DNA of 64,000 bases from an uncultured Marinobacter sp. Its GTDB lineage: Bacteria > Pseudomonadota > Gammaproteobacteria > Pseudomonadales > Oleiphilaceae. The position numbers and the translations under genes were made by a program. Positions within the stretch are counted from its first letter, which is position 1; each line of letters starts with the position of its first letter. A model generated the notes under the pieces. It was not told the DNA's origin, made no database searches, and saw nothing but the letters and a program-made list of their open reading frames with translations. Shown piece after piece: positions 1 to 8,932 of this stretch. The DNA lies in NCBI RefSeq assembly GCF_946886895.1, contig NZ_CAMPJO010000001.1, forward strand, positions 62,001-126,000, in the 5' to 3' direction.

Positions 1-1410
1 GCGGGCCAGCTTATCCGACAGCGCCCCGATGATCTGCTCCTCGGACAGGTTCGCGCCCGGCGCCGGAACCACCACGGCCGTCACCCCCTCACCGAAATCA
101 GGGTGAGGTACGCCGATGACCGCCGATTCCACCACGCCCTCCATCTCGTCAATGATCTGTTCCACTTCCTTCGGGTACACATTGAACCCCCCGGAAATCA
201 CCAGGTCCTTGTCGCGGCCGACGATCTGGATATACCCGCGCTCGTCCCGGGTCGCCAGGTCACCGGTCACAAAAAAGCCGTCTTCCAGTAATTCTTCCCG
301 AGTCTTTTCCGGCATCCGCCAGTACCCTTTGAACACGTTGGGGCCCCGGACTTCCAGCATACCAATGTCACCATCGGGCACCGGCGCATGGGTGTCCGCA
401 TCGGTAATGCGAACCTCAACGCCTGGCAATGGTAGCCCGACGGTGCCGGCAATGCGGCCGCCGTCGTAGGGGTTGGAGGTGTTCATGTTGGTTTCGGTCA
501 TGCCGTAGCGTTCCAGAATGGCGTGGCCGGTGCGCTTCTCGAACTCCCGGTGGGTGTCCGCGGTCAGTGGCGCCGAACCGGAGGTAAACAGGCGCATGTT
601 GGCGACCAGGTCAGCGTTCAGCCGGTCGTCCTGCAACAGCCGGGTGTAGAAGGTGGGCACTCCCATCAGGCTGGTTCCACGAGGCATGGCCTCAATGATC
701 GCATCGGCGTCAAAACGCGGCAGGAAGTAGAGACTGCCGCCGGCCATCAGGATCACATTGCAGGCCACAAACAGACCGTGGGTATGGAAAATCGGCAAGG
801 CATGAATCAGGCGATCCGACTCGGTAAAGCGCCAGGCCTCAGTCAGTGAACGGGCATTGGAGCCCAGGTTGCCGTGGGTCAGCATCGCGCCCTTGGAACG
901 CCCGGTGGTGCCGGAGGTATAGAGAATAGCGGCCAGGTCGTCTCCCGCTCTGGGCTCAACTCCCTCGAAAGGCTTGGCAATGACCGCCTTTTCCATCAGG
1001 GACCCGTCGGCCTCAGTGCCCAGTGTCTCAACCACCGGACAGCCCGTCTCTTTCGCGATCTTCTGTGCATCATTCAGCGAATCCGGGCGGCAGACAAACA
1101 GCGCCGGTTCGGCGTCACCCAGGAAGTAACCAATCTCCGAGGCGGTGTAGCCGGTATTCAACGGCAGGTACACGCCCCCCATGCGCAGGCACGCCAGATA
1201 CAACAAAATGGCCTCAGGGCTCTTGTCCACCTGCACAGCAACCCGGTCACCCGGCGCCACCCCCAATGCCTGCAGTGCGCCGGCCAGCTGGCTGCTGAGC
1301 GCCAGCGTCTGAGCATAGGTGTAGTCACGGCCTTCCGGTGTCTCGATGAAGGTTTTGTCCAGGCGCAGGTTCATGCGCTCGGCAAACGTACTGAAGAGAT
1401 TGTCGTTCAT
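1..1410 (-). CDS. matB: Malonyl-CoA synthetase (AMP-forming), 3' end cut by window edge
   Basis: Activates malonate with ATP and CoA to malonyl-CoA in the cytoplasm. The translated minus strand starts MNDNLFSTFAERMNLRL and carries the adenylate-forming signatures: the P-loop-like TSGTTGRSKGA, the A5-type motif YGMTETNM, the GDLATRD motif and the GRDKDLVISGGFN hinge region. About 470 codons are visible and the frame is still open at base 1, so only a short C-terminal piece is missing. Its ATG overlaps the matA stop by four bases (ATGA), which suggests translational coupling. Position right after a malonyl-CoA decarboxylase gene and a TRAP transporter supports malonate over other acids; the family alone would only say acyl-CoA synthetase. 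Confidence 0.9.
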   Translation of the reverse strand, partial: MNDNLFSTFAERMNLRLDKTFIETPEGRDYTYAQTLALSSQLAGALQALGVAPGDRVAVQVDKSPEAILLYLACLRMGGVYLPLNTGYTASEIGYFLGDAEPALFVCRPDSLNDAQKIAKETGCPVVETLGTEADGSLMEKAVIAKPFEGVEPRAGDDLAAILYTSGTTGRSKGAMLTHGNLGSNARSLTEAWRFTESDRLIHALPIFHTHGLFVACNVILMAGGSLYFLPRFDADAIIEAMPRGTSLMGVPTFYTRLLQDDRLNADLVANMRLFTSGSAPLTADTHREFEKRTGHAILERYGMTETNMNTSNPYDGGRIAGTVGLPLPGVEVRITDADTHAPVPDGDIGMLEVRGPNVFKGYWRMPEKTREELLEDGFFVTGDLATRDERGYIQIVGRDKDLVISGGFNVYPKEVEQIIDEMEGVVESAVIGVPHPDFGEGVTAVVVPAPGANLSEEQIIGALSDKLAR

Positions 1411-2765
1411 TTCTCGGTGTCTCCCTTGAGCCATTTCCGCCCTCGCTTGCTGAGCTCGCGAACGCTGGAGGAGCAAACAATGGTGTAATTGTCGGTGTAC
1501 TGTTCGTGATTGCGCTCGATGGTGTCGAGCACGTAGAGGTAATTGACCATTAACCCACAGGATTGCTGCATCCCCTGGGCGGAGGCGTCACCCTGCCAGT
1601 TGATCCGGTGCAGCTCGGCGCCGTTACCCAGGTGGAAACGCGCTACCGGGTTCAGCGGCTGGCCATCGTCAGCCTTGGCCTTGAGCAGGTACCGGGCCGC
1701 CAGCGGTCGAATCACGCTGTCGAGAGCCTCGGACCGCTCCGAGGAGTCCACCCAGCCGGCTTCGTCGAGATAACCGAGGATCTCCCGGGCCTCGGGCTCC
1801 AGCAGCTCCGGGTGTTCCAGATAGGTGGCTTCCAGCCACTTGCGGAATCCGGGCATGGGCGAAAGTGTGACGAAGTGCTTCAGGTTTGGCAGTTCCTGTT
1901 TCAGTTCCTGAACCACCTGTTTGATCAGGAAGTTGCCAAAGGAAATGCCGCGCAAACCCACCTGGCAATTACTGATACCGAAGAACGCTGCCGCGTTGGC
2001 GGACTCCGCCGAATCAATGTCGTAGCGATCGCTGGCCAGAATGGTCTGAATCTGGCTCGGCAACCCCCGGGTCAGGGCCACTTCCACAAAAATCAGGGGC
2101 TCATCACCGATGGCCGGATGGAAGAACGCAAAGCAGCGGCGATCACGGGCATCCAGTCGCCGGCGAAGGTCGTCCCAGTCACGGATCTTGTGCACCGCTT
2201 CATAGCGGATGATCTTCTCCAGAATGGTGGCCGGGGTGTTCCAGTCGATACGTTTCAGCACCAGAAAGCCCCGGTTGAACCAGGACGCAAACAAGTGCAC
2301 AAAGTCCGCATTGATCGGTTCGAACTCCTTGTGCCCTTTCATCAGACGGAGCATGTCCTCGCGCATCTTCACCAGTTCATGGGTTCCGCCGGTGCTCAGG
2401 TTGAGACGGCGCAGAAGCTCCTGCCTGCGGGGCTCACAGGCCTCGAACAGGTGCTCCAGCGAGGTGTTGCTGCGGGATTTCCGGTAGGCCGCATAGGCCG
2501 CGTCAATCTCACTTGGCTCGGCGGAAAAATCCTTGGCCAGGCGCTCGAAAAACGAGGCCTTGCCGGCATCGTCCAGACGCGAATAGATCTCCAGGGCATG
2601 ACTGGCATGGGTAATACTCGACACCTCGCCATCGCTGCTCAACAGAGCCTGGCAGGCTTCAAGTAGCTGGGCAGGGTCGGCAACACCCGCGCCATCCCGC
2701 CGCCGGAGCAACGCCTCACGCTGGGTGATGTTGCTGAACAGTTCCTGCAGAAAGCTCATGTTCAT
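1407..2765 (-). CDS. matA: Malonyl-CoA decarboxylase
   Basis: Converts malonyl-CoA to acetyl-CoA and CO2, the second step of malonate catabolism. The 452-residue product is the usual size for bacterial MCD. The C-terminal catalytic domain is clear: a Ser in VTLSPMPGF, and the conserved block FHLGNGAELHRINW followed by a QSCGLMVNYLY motif; the N-terminal half is the helical domain. The start at 2765 gives MNMSFLQELF; an ATG six bases further in is also possible and no strong Shine-Dalgarno separates them. Gene order transporter-matA-matB on one strand indicates a single malonate operon. Confidence 0.93.
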   Translation of the reverse strand: MNMSFLQELFSNITQREALLRRRDGAGVADPAQLLEACQALLSSDGEVSSITHASHALEIYSRLDDAGKASFFERLAKDFSAEPSEIDAAYAAYRKSRSNTSLEHLFEACEPRRQELLRRLNLSTGGTHELVKMREDMLRLMKGHKEFEPINADFVHLFASWFNRGFLVLKRIDWNTPATILEKIIRYEAVHKIRDWDDLRRRLDARDRRCFAFFHPAIGDEPLIFVEVALTRGLPSQIQTILASDRYDIDSAESANAAAFFGISNCQVGLRGISFGNFLIKQVVQELKQELPNLKHFVTLSPMPGFRKWLEATYLEHPELLEPEAREILGYLDEAGWVDSSERSEALDSVIRPLAARYLLKAKADDGQPLNPVARFHLGNGAELHRINWQGDASAQGMQQSCGLMVNYLYVLDTIERNHEQYTDNYTIVCSSSVRELSKRGRKWLKGDTEK

Positions 2766-2828
2766 AAAGGTGCGCTCTGTATCTTGAATCGAGATTTGGC
2801 GGGGGTCTGGCTCCGCCCCCGCTCCGGA

Positions 2829-4169
2829 TCACGGAGTTGGCGAATTCATCATCAGGTCCGGCAACCAGAGGGCGATTTGCGGGAAGAAGCAGAGCAAAAG
2901 AATACCCACCACCATGCACATGGCGTACGGCAGGCTGCCCATCAATACATCTCTCAGTGATATATCCGGCGCAATACCCTTGATGATGAACAGGTTAAGC
3001 CCCACAGGCGGCGTAATCAGACCGATTTCCAGGTTGATGGTCAGCACCACCGCGAACCAGTACGGGTCAAAGTTCGCCGCCAGCACAATGGGCAGCAGGA
3101 TTGGCGCGGTCATGACAATCACCGCCACTGGTGGCAGGAAGAAGCCGGCTATCAGGAGAAACACGTTGATTGCTCCCATCAATATCCAGCGGTTCACCTC
3201 CAGATCCGCAATGGCGCCTGCCAGGGTCTGGGTAATGAACAGCGACGACAGCGCATAGGCAAAGATTTCCGCAGCCGCGATGATCAGCATGATCATCACA
3301 CTCTCACGGAGAGCATCCCGGACTATGGCTTTCAGGGGTTTTGCCTGCCACATCCGATAGACAACCACTGCCAGCACGATGCACAGGAGCGCACCGACGC
3401 CCGCCGCCTCGGAGGGCGTCGCCACGCCCCCGTACAGGGCAAAGAGGATGGCCATGACCACGGTCAGGAACGGCAGCACACGAAGCAGTGCGCGGGTATT
3501 GCCCTCAACGTTCTCCTTGATCTTCGCCGCCACTTCCGCCACCGGGCTGGGGGTGTCATAGCCACCGGCGAGTTTGCAGGCAATCAGCGTCCAGAGCATG
3601 AACAGGCCCGCCAGCATCAGGCCGGGGATGGCACCGGCAATAAACAGGCGGCCAATGGAGGTTTCCGTGGAAATGCCGTACACGATCATGGTGACTGACG
3701 GCGGAATCAGGATGCCCAACGTCCCGCCGGCGGCGATGCAGCCCGCCGCGACACCGTTCGGGTAGCCTCGCTTCTGCATTTCCGGAATACCCAGCTTGCC
3801 GATGGCGGCACAGGTGGCCGGCGATGAACCGGACAGGGCCGCAAACACCGAGCAGGCAGCAATATTCGAGATCGCCAGGCCGCCGGGCAAGCGCCCCATC
3901 CAGAGATCGAGGGAGCGATAGAGATCTTTGCCCGTCGGTGAAGACGCCACGGCCATCCCCATGAGAATGAACATGGGGATGGCCACAAAGCCGAATGAGG
4001 CGATGCTGCCGAAAAAGGTCTCACCGAAGTAGGTCAGCTCGCTCATGCCGCGGTCCATCACCAGCGCGGCAATGGACACGCCACCCAGCGCGAAGGCGAT
4101 GGGGGTGCCGATGGCCATCAACACAAGCAGGGCCACGAGCACGAGAATACCACTGGTTACAGGATCCAT
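2829..4169 (-). CDS. matM: TRAP transporter large permease (DctM type), malonate locus
   Basis: Large membrane subunit of a tripartite ATP-independent transporter, driving solute uptake by the ion gradient. The 446-residue protein is strongly hydrophobic with about a dozen membrane segments; family features include the GSSPATCAAIGKLGIPEM stretch, the ILIPPSVTMIVYG motif and the GLITPPVGLNLFIIKG motif. It begins three bases after the small-permease stop. Placement between the binding protein and matA/matB makes malonate the likely substrate. The name matM follows the naming of the comparable rhizobial malonate TRAP system and depends on that context. Confidence 0.85.
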   Translation of the reverse strand: MDPVTSGILVLVALLVLMAIGTPIAFALGGVSIAALVMDRGMSELTYFGETFFGSIASFGFVAIPMFILMGMAVASSPTGKDLYRSLDLWMGRLPGGLAISNIAACSVFAALSGSSPATCAAIGKLGIPEMQKRGYPNGVAAGCIAAGGTLGILIPPSVTMIVYGISTETSIGRLFIAGAIPGLMLAGLFMLWTLIACKLAGGYDTPSPVAEVAAKIKENVEGNTRALLRVLPFLTVVMAILFALYGGVATPSEAAGVGALLCIVLAVVVYRMWQAKPLKAIVRDALRESVMIMLIIAAAEIFAYALSSLFITQTLAGAIADLEVNRWILMGAINVFLLIAGFFLPPVAVIVMTAPILLPIVLAANFDPYWFAVVLTINLEIGLITPPVGLNLFIIKGIAPDISLRDVLMGSLPYAMCMVVGILLLCFFPQIALWLPDLMMNSPTP

Positions 4170-4172
4170 GAC

Positions 4173-4694
4173 TCACTCCCCTCCGCGCAGAAATTCAGCA
4201 ATGTACTGAAGCGATAACAGGGTTGCCCCCACCGCTATCGGCAAAATGGCCGGCCACAACGGCGGGTTCCAGACGGTACCGGTGGTCCAGCCCGCAGCCC
4301 AGGCTTCGTGAACGTAAATCCAGGAGCCGTATGTCAGGGCAAAACAGAAGGCAACACCGCACAGCCCACCAAGAAAGTTCACGACTTTCCGGGGCGTTCC
4401 GCTCAGGGCGTCCGGCAACACGGTAACCGCCACGTGCCCGCCGGTGAGCAGGACATAGGGGGCGCCCAGCAGCATGGCGCCACTGATCGCGTAGGTGGTG
4501 AACTCGGTCTGCCACACGGTGCTTTCTCCCAGGATATAGCGGGTAAACACCATATGGCAGACCGTCAGGACACCCAGGCACAGCAAGGCACCGGCAATCA
4601 CCGCGGTAATCATTGACAGCCGGTCCATCAGGCGGACATAGCCACCGGCAATGCCCGTGGGCGCAATTCGGGAGTGGGTAACGGAGTCGGACAT
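4173..4694 (-). CDS. matQ: TRAP transporter small permease (DctQ type), malonate locus
   Basis: Small membrane subunit of the TRAP transporter, usually four helices that pair with the large permease. The 173-residue product has hydrophobic segments near residues 25-50, 70-85, 105-125 and 145-165 and the DctQ-like stretch TVWQTEFTTYAISGAMLLGAPYVL. A short soluble N-terminus (MSDSVTHSRIAPTG) precedes the first helix. It lies between the binding-protein gene (79-bp gap with a strong hairpin) and the large permease (3-bp gap). Confidence 0.85.
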   Translation of the reverse strand: MSDSVTHSRIAPTGIAGGYVRLMDRLSMITAVIAGALLCLGVLTVCHMVFTRYILGESTVWQTEFTTYAISGAMLLGAPYVLLTGGHVAVTVLPDALSGTPRKVVNFLGGLCGVAFCFALTYGSWIYVHEAWAAGWTTGTVWNPPLWPAILPIAVGATLLSLQYIAEFLRGGE

Positions 4695-4717
4695 GATGCG
4701 ATCTACTCTCTCGAGGA

Positions 4718-4740
4718 GGGCCCCTGAAGGACAGGGGCCC
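4718..4740 (-). promoter_or_regulatory. GC-rich hairpin between binding-protein and permease genes
   Basis: Perfect 9-bp inverted repeat, GGGCCCCTG and CAGGGGCCC around a 5-nt loop, in the gap after the TRAP binding-protein gene and before the small permease. There is no long T-run, so it is more likely an mRNA-stabilising or partial-termination hairpin that raises expression of the upstream binding protein. The role is inferred; the repeat is directly visible. Confidence 0.6.
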
Positions 4741-4773
4741 GATCATTGGCTGGATTGGTGGATTTACCCCGGG

Positions 4774-5769
4774 TTATTCAACCGCAAGGGCGGCATCAAT
4801 CAACGCCTGTCCATTTGGCACGTTGTTGGCGAACGTCTTGTAGGAGCTTTCCTTGGCGATATCCAGCCATGCCTGGTAATCCTCAGCGGACATGGAAATC
4901 ACCTCAACGCCATTCTCGCGGAACACGTCCACCATTTTCTGGTCCAGCTCCGCCGCCTTGCTGGCAAAGAACTCCTCGGCCTTTTGCCCGGCCGCCGCCA
5001 GCGCGTCTTGCTGTTCCGGGGTCAGCTTGTCCCAGCTTTGCTCTGAGATGAGCACCGGCTCATACATGAACCAGAGCGCATTCTCGCCAGGCGCCGTCAG
5101 ACAGGTCACCTGCTCATAAATCCGGTACGACACAAACGAACCGGAGGAGGTGTTGGCACCATCAAGGACCCCGGTCTGCATAGCGGTGTAGATTTCCGAA
5201 GACGGCATGGAGGCGATGGAGGCACCGGCTTCCGCCAGCATCTCATCAAATGCCGGGCCCGCCGCCCGCATGGTCTGGCCCTCAACGGTATCCGGTGAGG
5301 TAATACAGCGCATGTTGGAAGCAAAGCCACCGGCCAGCCAGGCATCGGACAGCACCCGGACCCCGGCGTCGTTGATCACTTTCTTGATCATGTCCATGAA
5401 TTTGGAATCGTTCAGCCGCTGGGCACGCTCGTGATTGCGAACCAGGCCGGGCATCAGCGTGGCAGAGAACTCCGGATGGCGCCCGCTGGCGTAATCCAGA
5501 GGCAGGGCGGTCATGTCCAGGCGGCCCCGTACCATGGCGCCCCACTGCTCTTTCGCATCGAACAGGGACTGGCCTGGATAGACCTGGACGGTAAGGCCGA
5601 CATCGGCCTTTTTCACTTCTTCGGCAATCAGCTGAACCATTTCGTCACGGACATCCCCTTTCCCGCCGGGGAACTGATGGGAGGCACGAAGGACCGTTTC
5701 CGCCGACGCAAGACTGGCAGAGAGGGCGAGGCCTGCGGCCACGACCAGCGATAGGGCTTTCTTGTTCAT
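4774..5769 (-). CDS. matP: TRAP transporter substrate-binding protein (DctP type), malonate locus
   Basis: Periplasmic solute receptor of the TRAP system. With the start at 5769 the product is 331 residues and opens with a clean Sec signal peptide (MNKKALSLVVAAGLALSASLASA, cleavage after ASA). The start is favoured over an in-frame ATG at 5838 because GGGAGA sits just upstream and the longer version would put 23 residues before the signal peptide. Mature features fit the family: the ASHQFPGGKGD opening and a DGANTSSGSFVSYRIYEQV substrate-site region. It is the first gene of the minus-strand malonate operon, opposite matR. Confidence 0.87.
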   Translation of the reverse strand: MNKKALSLVVAAGLALSASLASAETVLRASHQFPGGKGDVRDEMVQLIAEEVKKADVGLTVQVYPGQSLFDAKEQWGAMVRGRLDMTALPLDYASGRHPEFSATLMPGLVRNHERAQRLNDSKFMDMIKKVINDAGVRVLSDAWLAGGFASNMRCITSPDTVEGQTMRAAGPAFDEMLAEAGASIASMPSSEIYTAMQTGVLDGANTSSGSFVSYRIYEQVTCLTAPGENALWFMYEPVLISEQSWDKLTPEQQDALAAAGQKAEEFFASKAAELDQKMVDVFRENGVEVISMSAEDYQAWLDIAKESSYKTFANNVPNGQALIDAALAVE

Positions 5770-5811
5770 GGTAGGTAATCTCCCGTTCTCTTGTTCTTGT
5801 ATGTATTTATC

Positions 5812-5859
5812 AGCGTATACTGATGTATACATCATCATACCCAGATATACTTATGTCAA
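5812..5859. promoter_or_regulatory. Divergent mat promoter with palindromic GTATAC operators
   Basis: The 154-bp gap between matP and matR holds a perfect 14-bp palindrome, TGATGTATACATCA (5821-5834), and a second GTATAC at 5815-5820 spaced exactly 10 bp from the one inside it. On the minus strand a consensus -35 TTGACA (5859-5854) is followed after 17 bp by GATGAT (5836-5831), so the palindrome overlaps the presumed -10 of the mat operon, a repressor position. A TGTA/TACA core agrees with what I recall of the rhizobial MatR operator. Binding by the adjacent GntR protein is inference. Confidence 0.6.
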
Positions 5860-5923
5860 CACTGCAACAAAAAATAGCCGGGGTGCGTATAATCCCGGCA
5901 ACGGCATCAGGAGAACCCGGCAC

Positions 5924-6589
5924 GTGAAACGCTCGAACACACAGCGGCTCAAAGACTCACTGGAAGACGACATCATTAACGGACGGCTCGCGCCCGGCGA
6001 GCGCCTGGATCCGGAAGAACTGGCTGCGCGCTTTCAGGTGTCCCGGACCCCCATCCGGGAAGCCATACATCAGTTGACCGCCAGTGGGCTGGTTACGGTG
6101 ATTCCCAAGAAAGGCACATTCGTTGCCCGCGTGGGCGTTGAGCAACTGATCGAGATGTTCGAGGTCATGGCCGAGATGGAGGGGATGTGCGGGCGCCTGG
6201 CGGCGCGCCGGATTACCACGCAAGAACTGGAGGGGCTGGCCGGTGCACTCGAACGCTGTGAGCAGGCGGCCAGCACCGGCGACACCGATGAATACTATTA
6301 CGAGAACGAAGACTTCCATCAGCGCATCTACCGCGCCAGCCACAATGGCTTCCTGGTGAAAGAAGCCAACCAGCTCAAGCAGCGGCTCAAACCCTATCGT
6401 CGGCTGCAGCTCCAGGTCCGCAATCGCGTGAGCAATTCACTCAGCGAGCACCGCACGATTCTCGCCGCGATCAGAGCCGGCGATGCCGCGGCGGCCGAGG
6501 ATGCGATGCGCGAGCATGTGCTGATTCAGGGCGAGCGGTTCAGCGACTTTATCGCCACCATGAAGCAGTTCAACAGTCAGGCCTCATGA
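5924..6589 (+). CDS. matR: GntR-family (FCD) regulator of malonate genes
   Basis: Transcription factor of 221 residues. The N-terminal winged helix (about residues 10-70) contains LAARFQVSRTPIREAIHQL and the wing GLVTVIPKKGTFVA; the rest is an all-helical FCD ligand domain with EYYYENEDFHQRIY and a SEHRTILAAI His region that normally bind a metal-coordinated carboxylate. The GTG at 5924 is chosen because AGGAG lies 11 bases upstream and the protein then begins KRSNTQRLKDSLEDD, as is normal for the family. It is divergent from the mat operon and probably senses malonate. The 3' end overlaps the tail of the convergent antiporter pseudogene. Confidence 0.82.
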   Translation: MKRSNTQRLKDSLEDDIINGRLAPGERLDPEELAARFQVSRTPIREAIHQLTASGLVTVIPKKGTFVARVGVEQLIEMFEVMAEMEGMCGRLAARRITTQELEGLAGALERCEQAASTGDTDEYYYENEDFHQRIYRASHNGFLVKEANQLKQRLKPYRRLQLQVRNRVSNSLSEHRTILAAIRAGDAAAAEDAMREHVLIQGERFSDFIATMKQFNSQAS

Positions 6590-7509
6590 GCCGGGCGGAA
6601 AGTTGACAATCAGGTTGGTCACATTAAAGGACTCCATCGCTATCCAGGCCACAAAACCGCCGTAAAGCGCCAGCAGGCTCCAGGACTCCGCCCGGCTCAC
6701 GATCATCTGCGTGCGCATCATCAGGAACAGGATCACCGTCGCGAGAGTCAACACCGCCATCATCGGAGCGGCCACCGAGTAGTTGATCACAGCAGTGCCG
6801 GCGATCAGCACACCGATGGGAATGCAGCACAGCAAGTCGAAGATATTACTGCCCAGGACATTGGCGGTACTGGTGATACCCTTGCCATTGCGGGCCGCGC
6901 GCACAGACACAAAGGCATCCGGGATTGAGGTGCCCGCAGCGACCATGGTGATCCCCCACAGAAAGCTCGGCGTGCCCAGAATATCACCAAAGTTGACTGC
7001 CGCCCGGACCAGACCCTCAACACCCACCAGAATCAGCGCCAGCCCGGCGGCCAGTTTCCCCATTCGCGGCCCGGCCGGATATGGGAAACGTCGGCATCGG
7101 ACTGATAGTCCATGGTGTCCTGATACTGAACAAACACATAAATCACATAGAGCAACAGCGGTAACAGCACCAGCCACCGGGTCAGTTCCCCCTGCAACTC
7201 ACCACCGGTGGACTCCACGGGGTTGTAGATAACCGCAAAGGAAAAGGTCAGCAGCAATACGGCCACGGCGATCATGTAAAACTGTGCTTCTTTGTCGACA
7301 AGGTCCCGGTTAGTGGCCAACTCGGGAAAGCTTGAACCAATCGCCACGACAATCGCACCCTGAACAATCTCCGGCAGACGGTAGTAGAGAGACAGGCGCT
7401 CACTGGCAGCCTCCAGTAAACCGCTGCCCTTCCAGACCACGGCGGTGCCGACGATGGCAACGATGACGTTCCTGATGTTCTGCGGTCGAACGTTGTGTTT
7501 TTCAACCAA
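6584..7509 (-). pseudogene. Broken Na+/Ca2+ exchanger-family antiporter
   Basis: Two minus-strand frames together make a CaCA-family antiporter. The 5' frame (from about 7509, possible TTG start) carries the first alpha-repeat half, ending IVVAIGSSFPELATN; it then jumps directly to RDLVDKEAQFYMIAVAV, so roughly 50 residues that should hold the first GSNIFN motif are absent. Near 7055-7090 the frame changes, and the 3' frame carries an intact second alpha-repeat (MVAAGTSIPDAFVS and VLGSNIFDLLC). An internal in-frame deletion plus a frameshift makes a working transporter unlikely. It starts 27 bp after the hemN stop, which also carries an internal deletion. Confidence 0.72.
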
Positions 7510-7535
7510 TGGCCCGGACCGAGCGGCCAGAATTG

Positions 7536-8771
7536 TCAGATAATTCTGGAGAAGCGCTGGCTCGCACCCGCTTTCCGGTACCGATCGAAGATCTGGCAGA
7601 TCAGCTGGCCGATCACCCAGCGGCGGATGCGGTCGTCCCGGGTCAGGTTCACGCCTTTGGTGATCGCCAGCTGGCCGGCGTCGATGGCCGCCTCCCAGGA
7701 CGGCAGGTCGTGGTTGTTCTGGAAGTAGGCGTCGTCGGTCTGGCCGATGGCAGACACCCCCAGGGACACCAGATCGCACTCGGAATGGGTGGTGTAACCC
7801 TGGAAGTTCCGGTGCAGGCGGCCTTCCCGCTGGGCTACGGCCAGGCTGTCATCCGGTTTGGCGAAGTGGTCCATGCCGATGTACTCGTAGCCCGCGTCCA
7901 GCAGGCGGTTGATGGTGTTGTGCAGGATGGTCAGCTTCTGCTGCGGGCTCGGCAGAGTGTCCGCCTGGATGCGGGTCTGCGGGTAGAACCGATCCGGCAG
8001 GTGCGCGTAGCTGAACACCGAGAGCCGGTCCGGGGACATGTCGATCACCGTCTCCAGGGTTTCCGCGAAGCTGTCCGGGGTCTGGTGCGGCAGGCCGTAG
8101 ATCAGGTCCAGGTTGATGGAGCGAAAGCCGATGCGGCGCGCCTCAGTCAACGCGGCCTCGGTCATTTCCCTCGGCTGGATACGGTTCACCGCCTTCTGCA
8201 CCTTTGGATTCACATCCTGAACACCGAGGCTGATGCGGTTAAAGCCCAGGTTCCAGAGGGTGGGCAGGGTGTCCTGGTCCACTTCCCTGGGGTCGATTTC
8301 GACGCTGTAATCCCGCTCGTCGCCAGACTGGAGGTTGAAGAGCTCACCGCACCCGGCCATGAGGTATGCCATCACGTCTTTTGGCAGGAAGGTCGGCGTG
8401 CCACCGCCCCAGTGCAGTTGCTTGACCGGCCGGTCGGCGCCAAACAGTGTCGACTGGATGGCGGCCTCCTTCAGCACCCGCTCCACGTAGAGCAAGGCTT
8501 TGTCGCGCTTTTTGGTGATGACTTTGTTGCAGGCGCAGTAGTAACAGAGGTGGGCGCAGAATGGCAGGTGAGTGTATAGCGACAAAGGCCGACCGGAAGA
8601 CTTGCTGCGAGCCGCGGCGTTCACCATATCTGCCACCGGGTAGTTCTGGTTGAACTCCACTGCGGTCGGGTACGAGGTGTATCGGGGGCCGCTGAGGTCG
8701 TAGCGGCGGATCAGGGCTTCGTTCCAGATGAAGGCAGGGAGGGTGGATTCGGTGGCGGTGTGGGTGGCCAT
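7536..8771 (-). CDS. hemN: Oxygen-independent coproporphyrinogen III oxidase, C-terminal domain internally deleted
   Basis: Radical-SAM enzyme of anaerobic haem synthesis. The catalytic part is well kept: the [4Fe-4S]/SAM motif CAHLCYYC, HWGGGTPTF, and the coproporphyrinogen-oxidase stretches INLDLIYGLPHQTPDSF and YTTHSECDLVSLGVSAIG. At 411 residues it is about 50 short of the usual 455-460. The loss is internal: the frame runs RIRRWVIGQLICQ straight into IFDRYRKAGASQRFSRII, joining the start of the C-terminal domain to the enzyme's normal extreme end. The join lies in a GATCTG/CAGATC palindrome at 7590-7602. The gene may therefore be inactive although no stop or frameshift is present. Confidence 0.85.
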   Translation of the reverse strand: MATHTATESTLPAFIWNEALIRRYDLSGPRYTSYPTAVEFNQNYPVADMVNAAARSKSSGRPLSLYTHLPFCAHLCYYCACNKVITKKRDKALLYVERVLKEAAIQSTLFGADRPVKQLHWGGGTPTFLPKDVMAYLMAGCGELFNLQSGDERDYSVEIDPREVDQDTLPTLWNLGFNRISLGVQDVNPKVQKAVNRIQPREMTEAALTEARRIGFRSINLDLIYGLPHQTPDSFAETLETVIDMSPDRLSVFSYAHLPDRFYPQTRIQADTLPSPQQKLTILHNTINRLLDAGYEYIGMDHFAKPDDSLAVAQREGRLHRNFQGYTTHSECDLVSLGVSAIGQTDDAYFQNNHDLPSWEAAIDAGQLAITKGVNLTRDDRIRRWVIGQLICQIFDRYRKAGASQRFSRII

Positions 8772-8932
8772 GGGAAGCTCGGGCTGGTTAATGAAATGAC
8801 GATTTTATCAGCCCGCGCTCTGAACCACCCTTGGGCTGTTGGCGTACTTGGTTTACCCCTTTGTGGGCATACTTCGGTTCTTCGGGACCCGGTGCAAGCC
8901 CGCCAAACCATCAATTGGAAAATATTACCACC

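Noticed and set aside
1563..2666. Plus-strand frame of 367 codons
   Set aside because: Opposite matA, whose catalytic motifs are clear.
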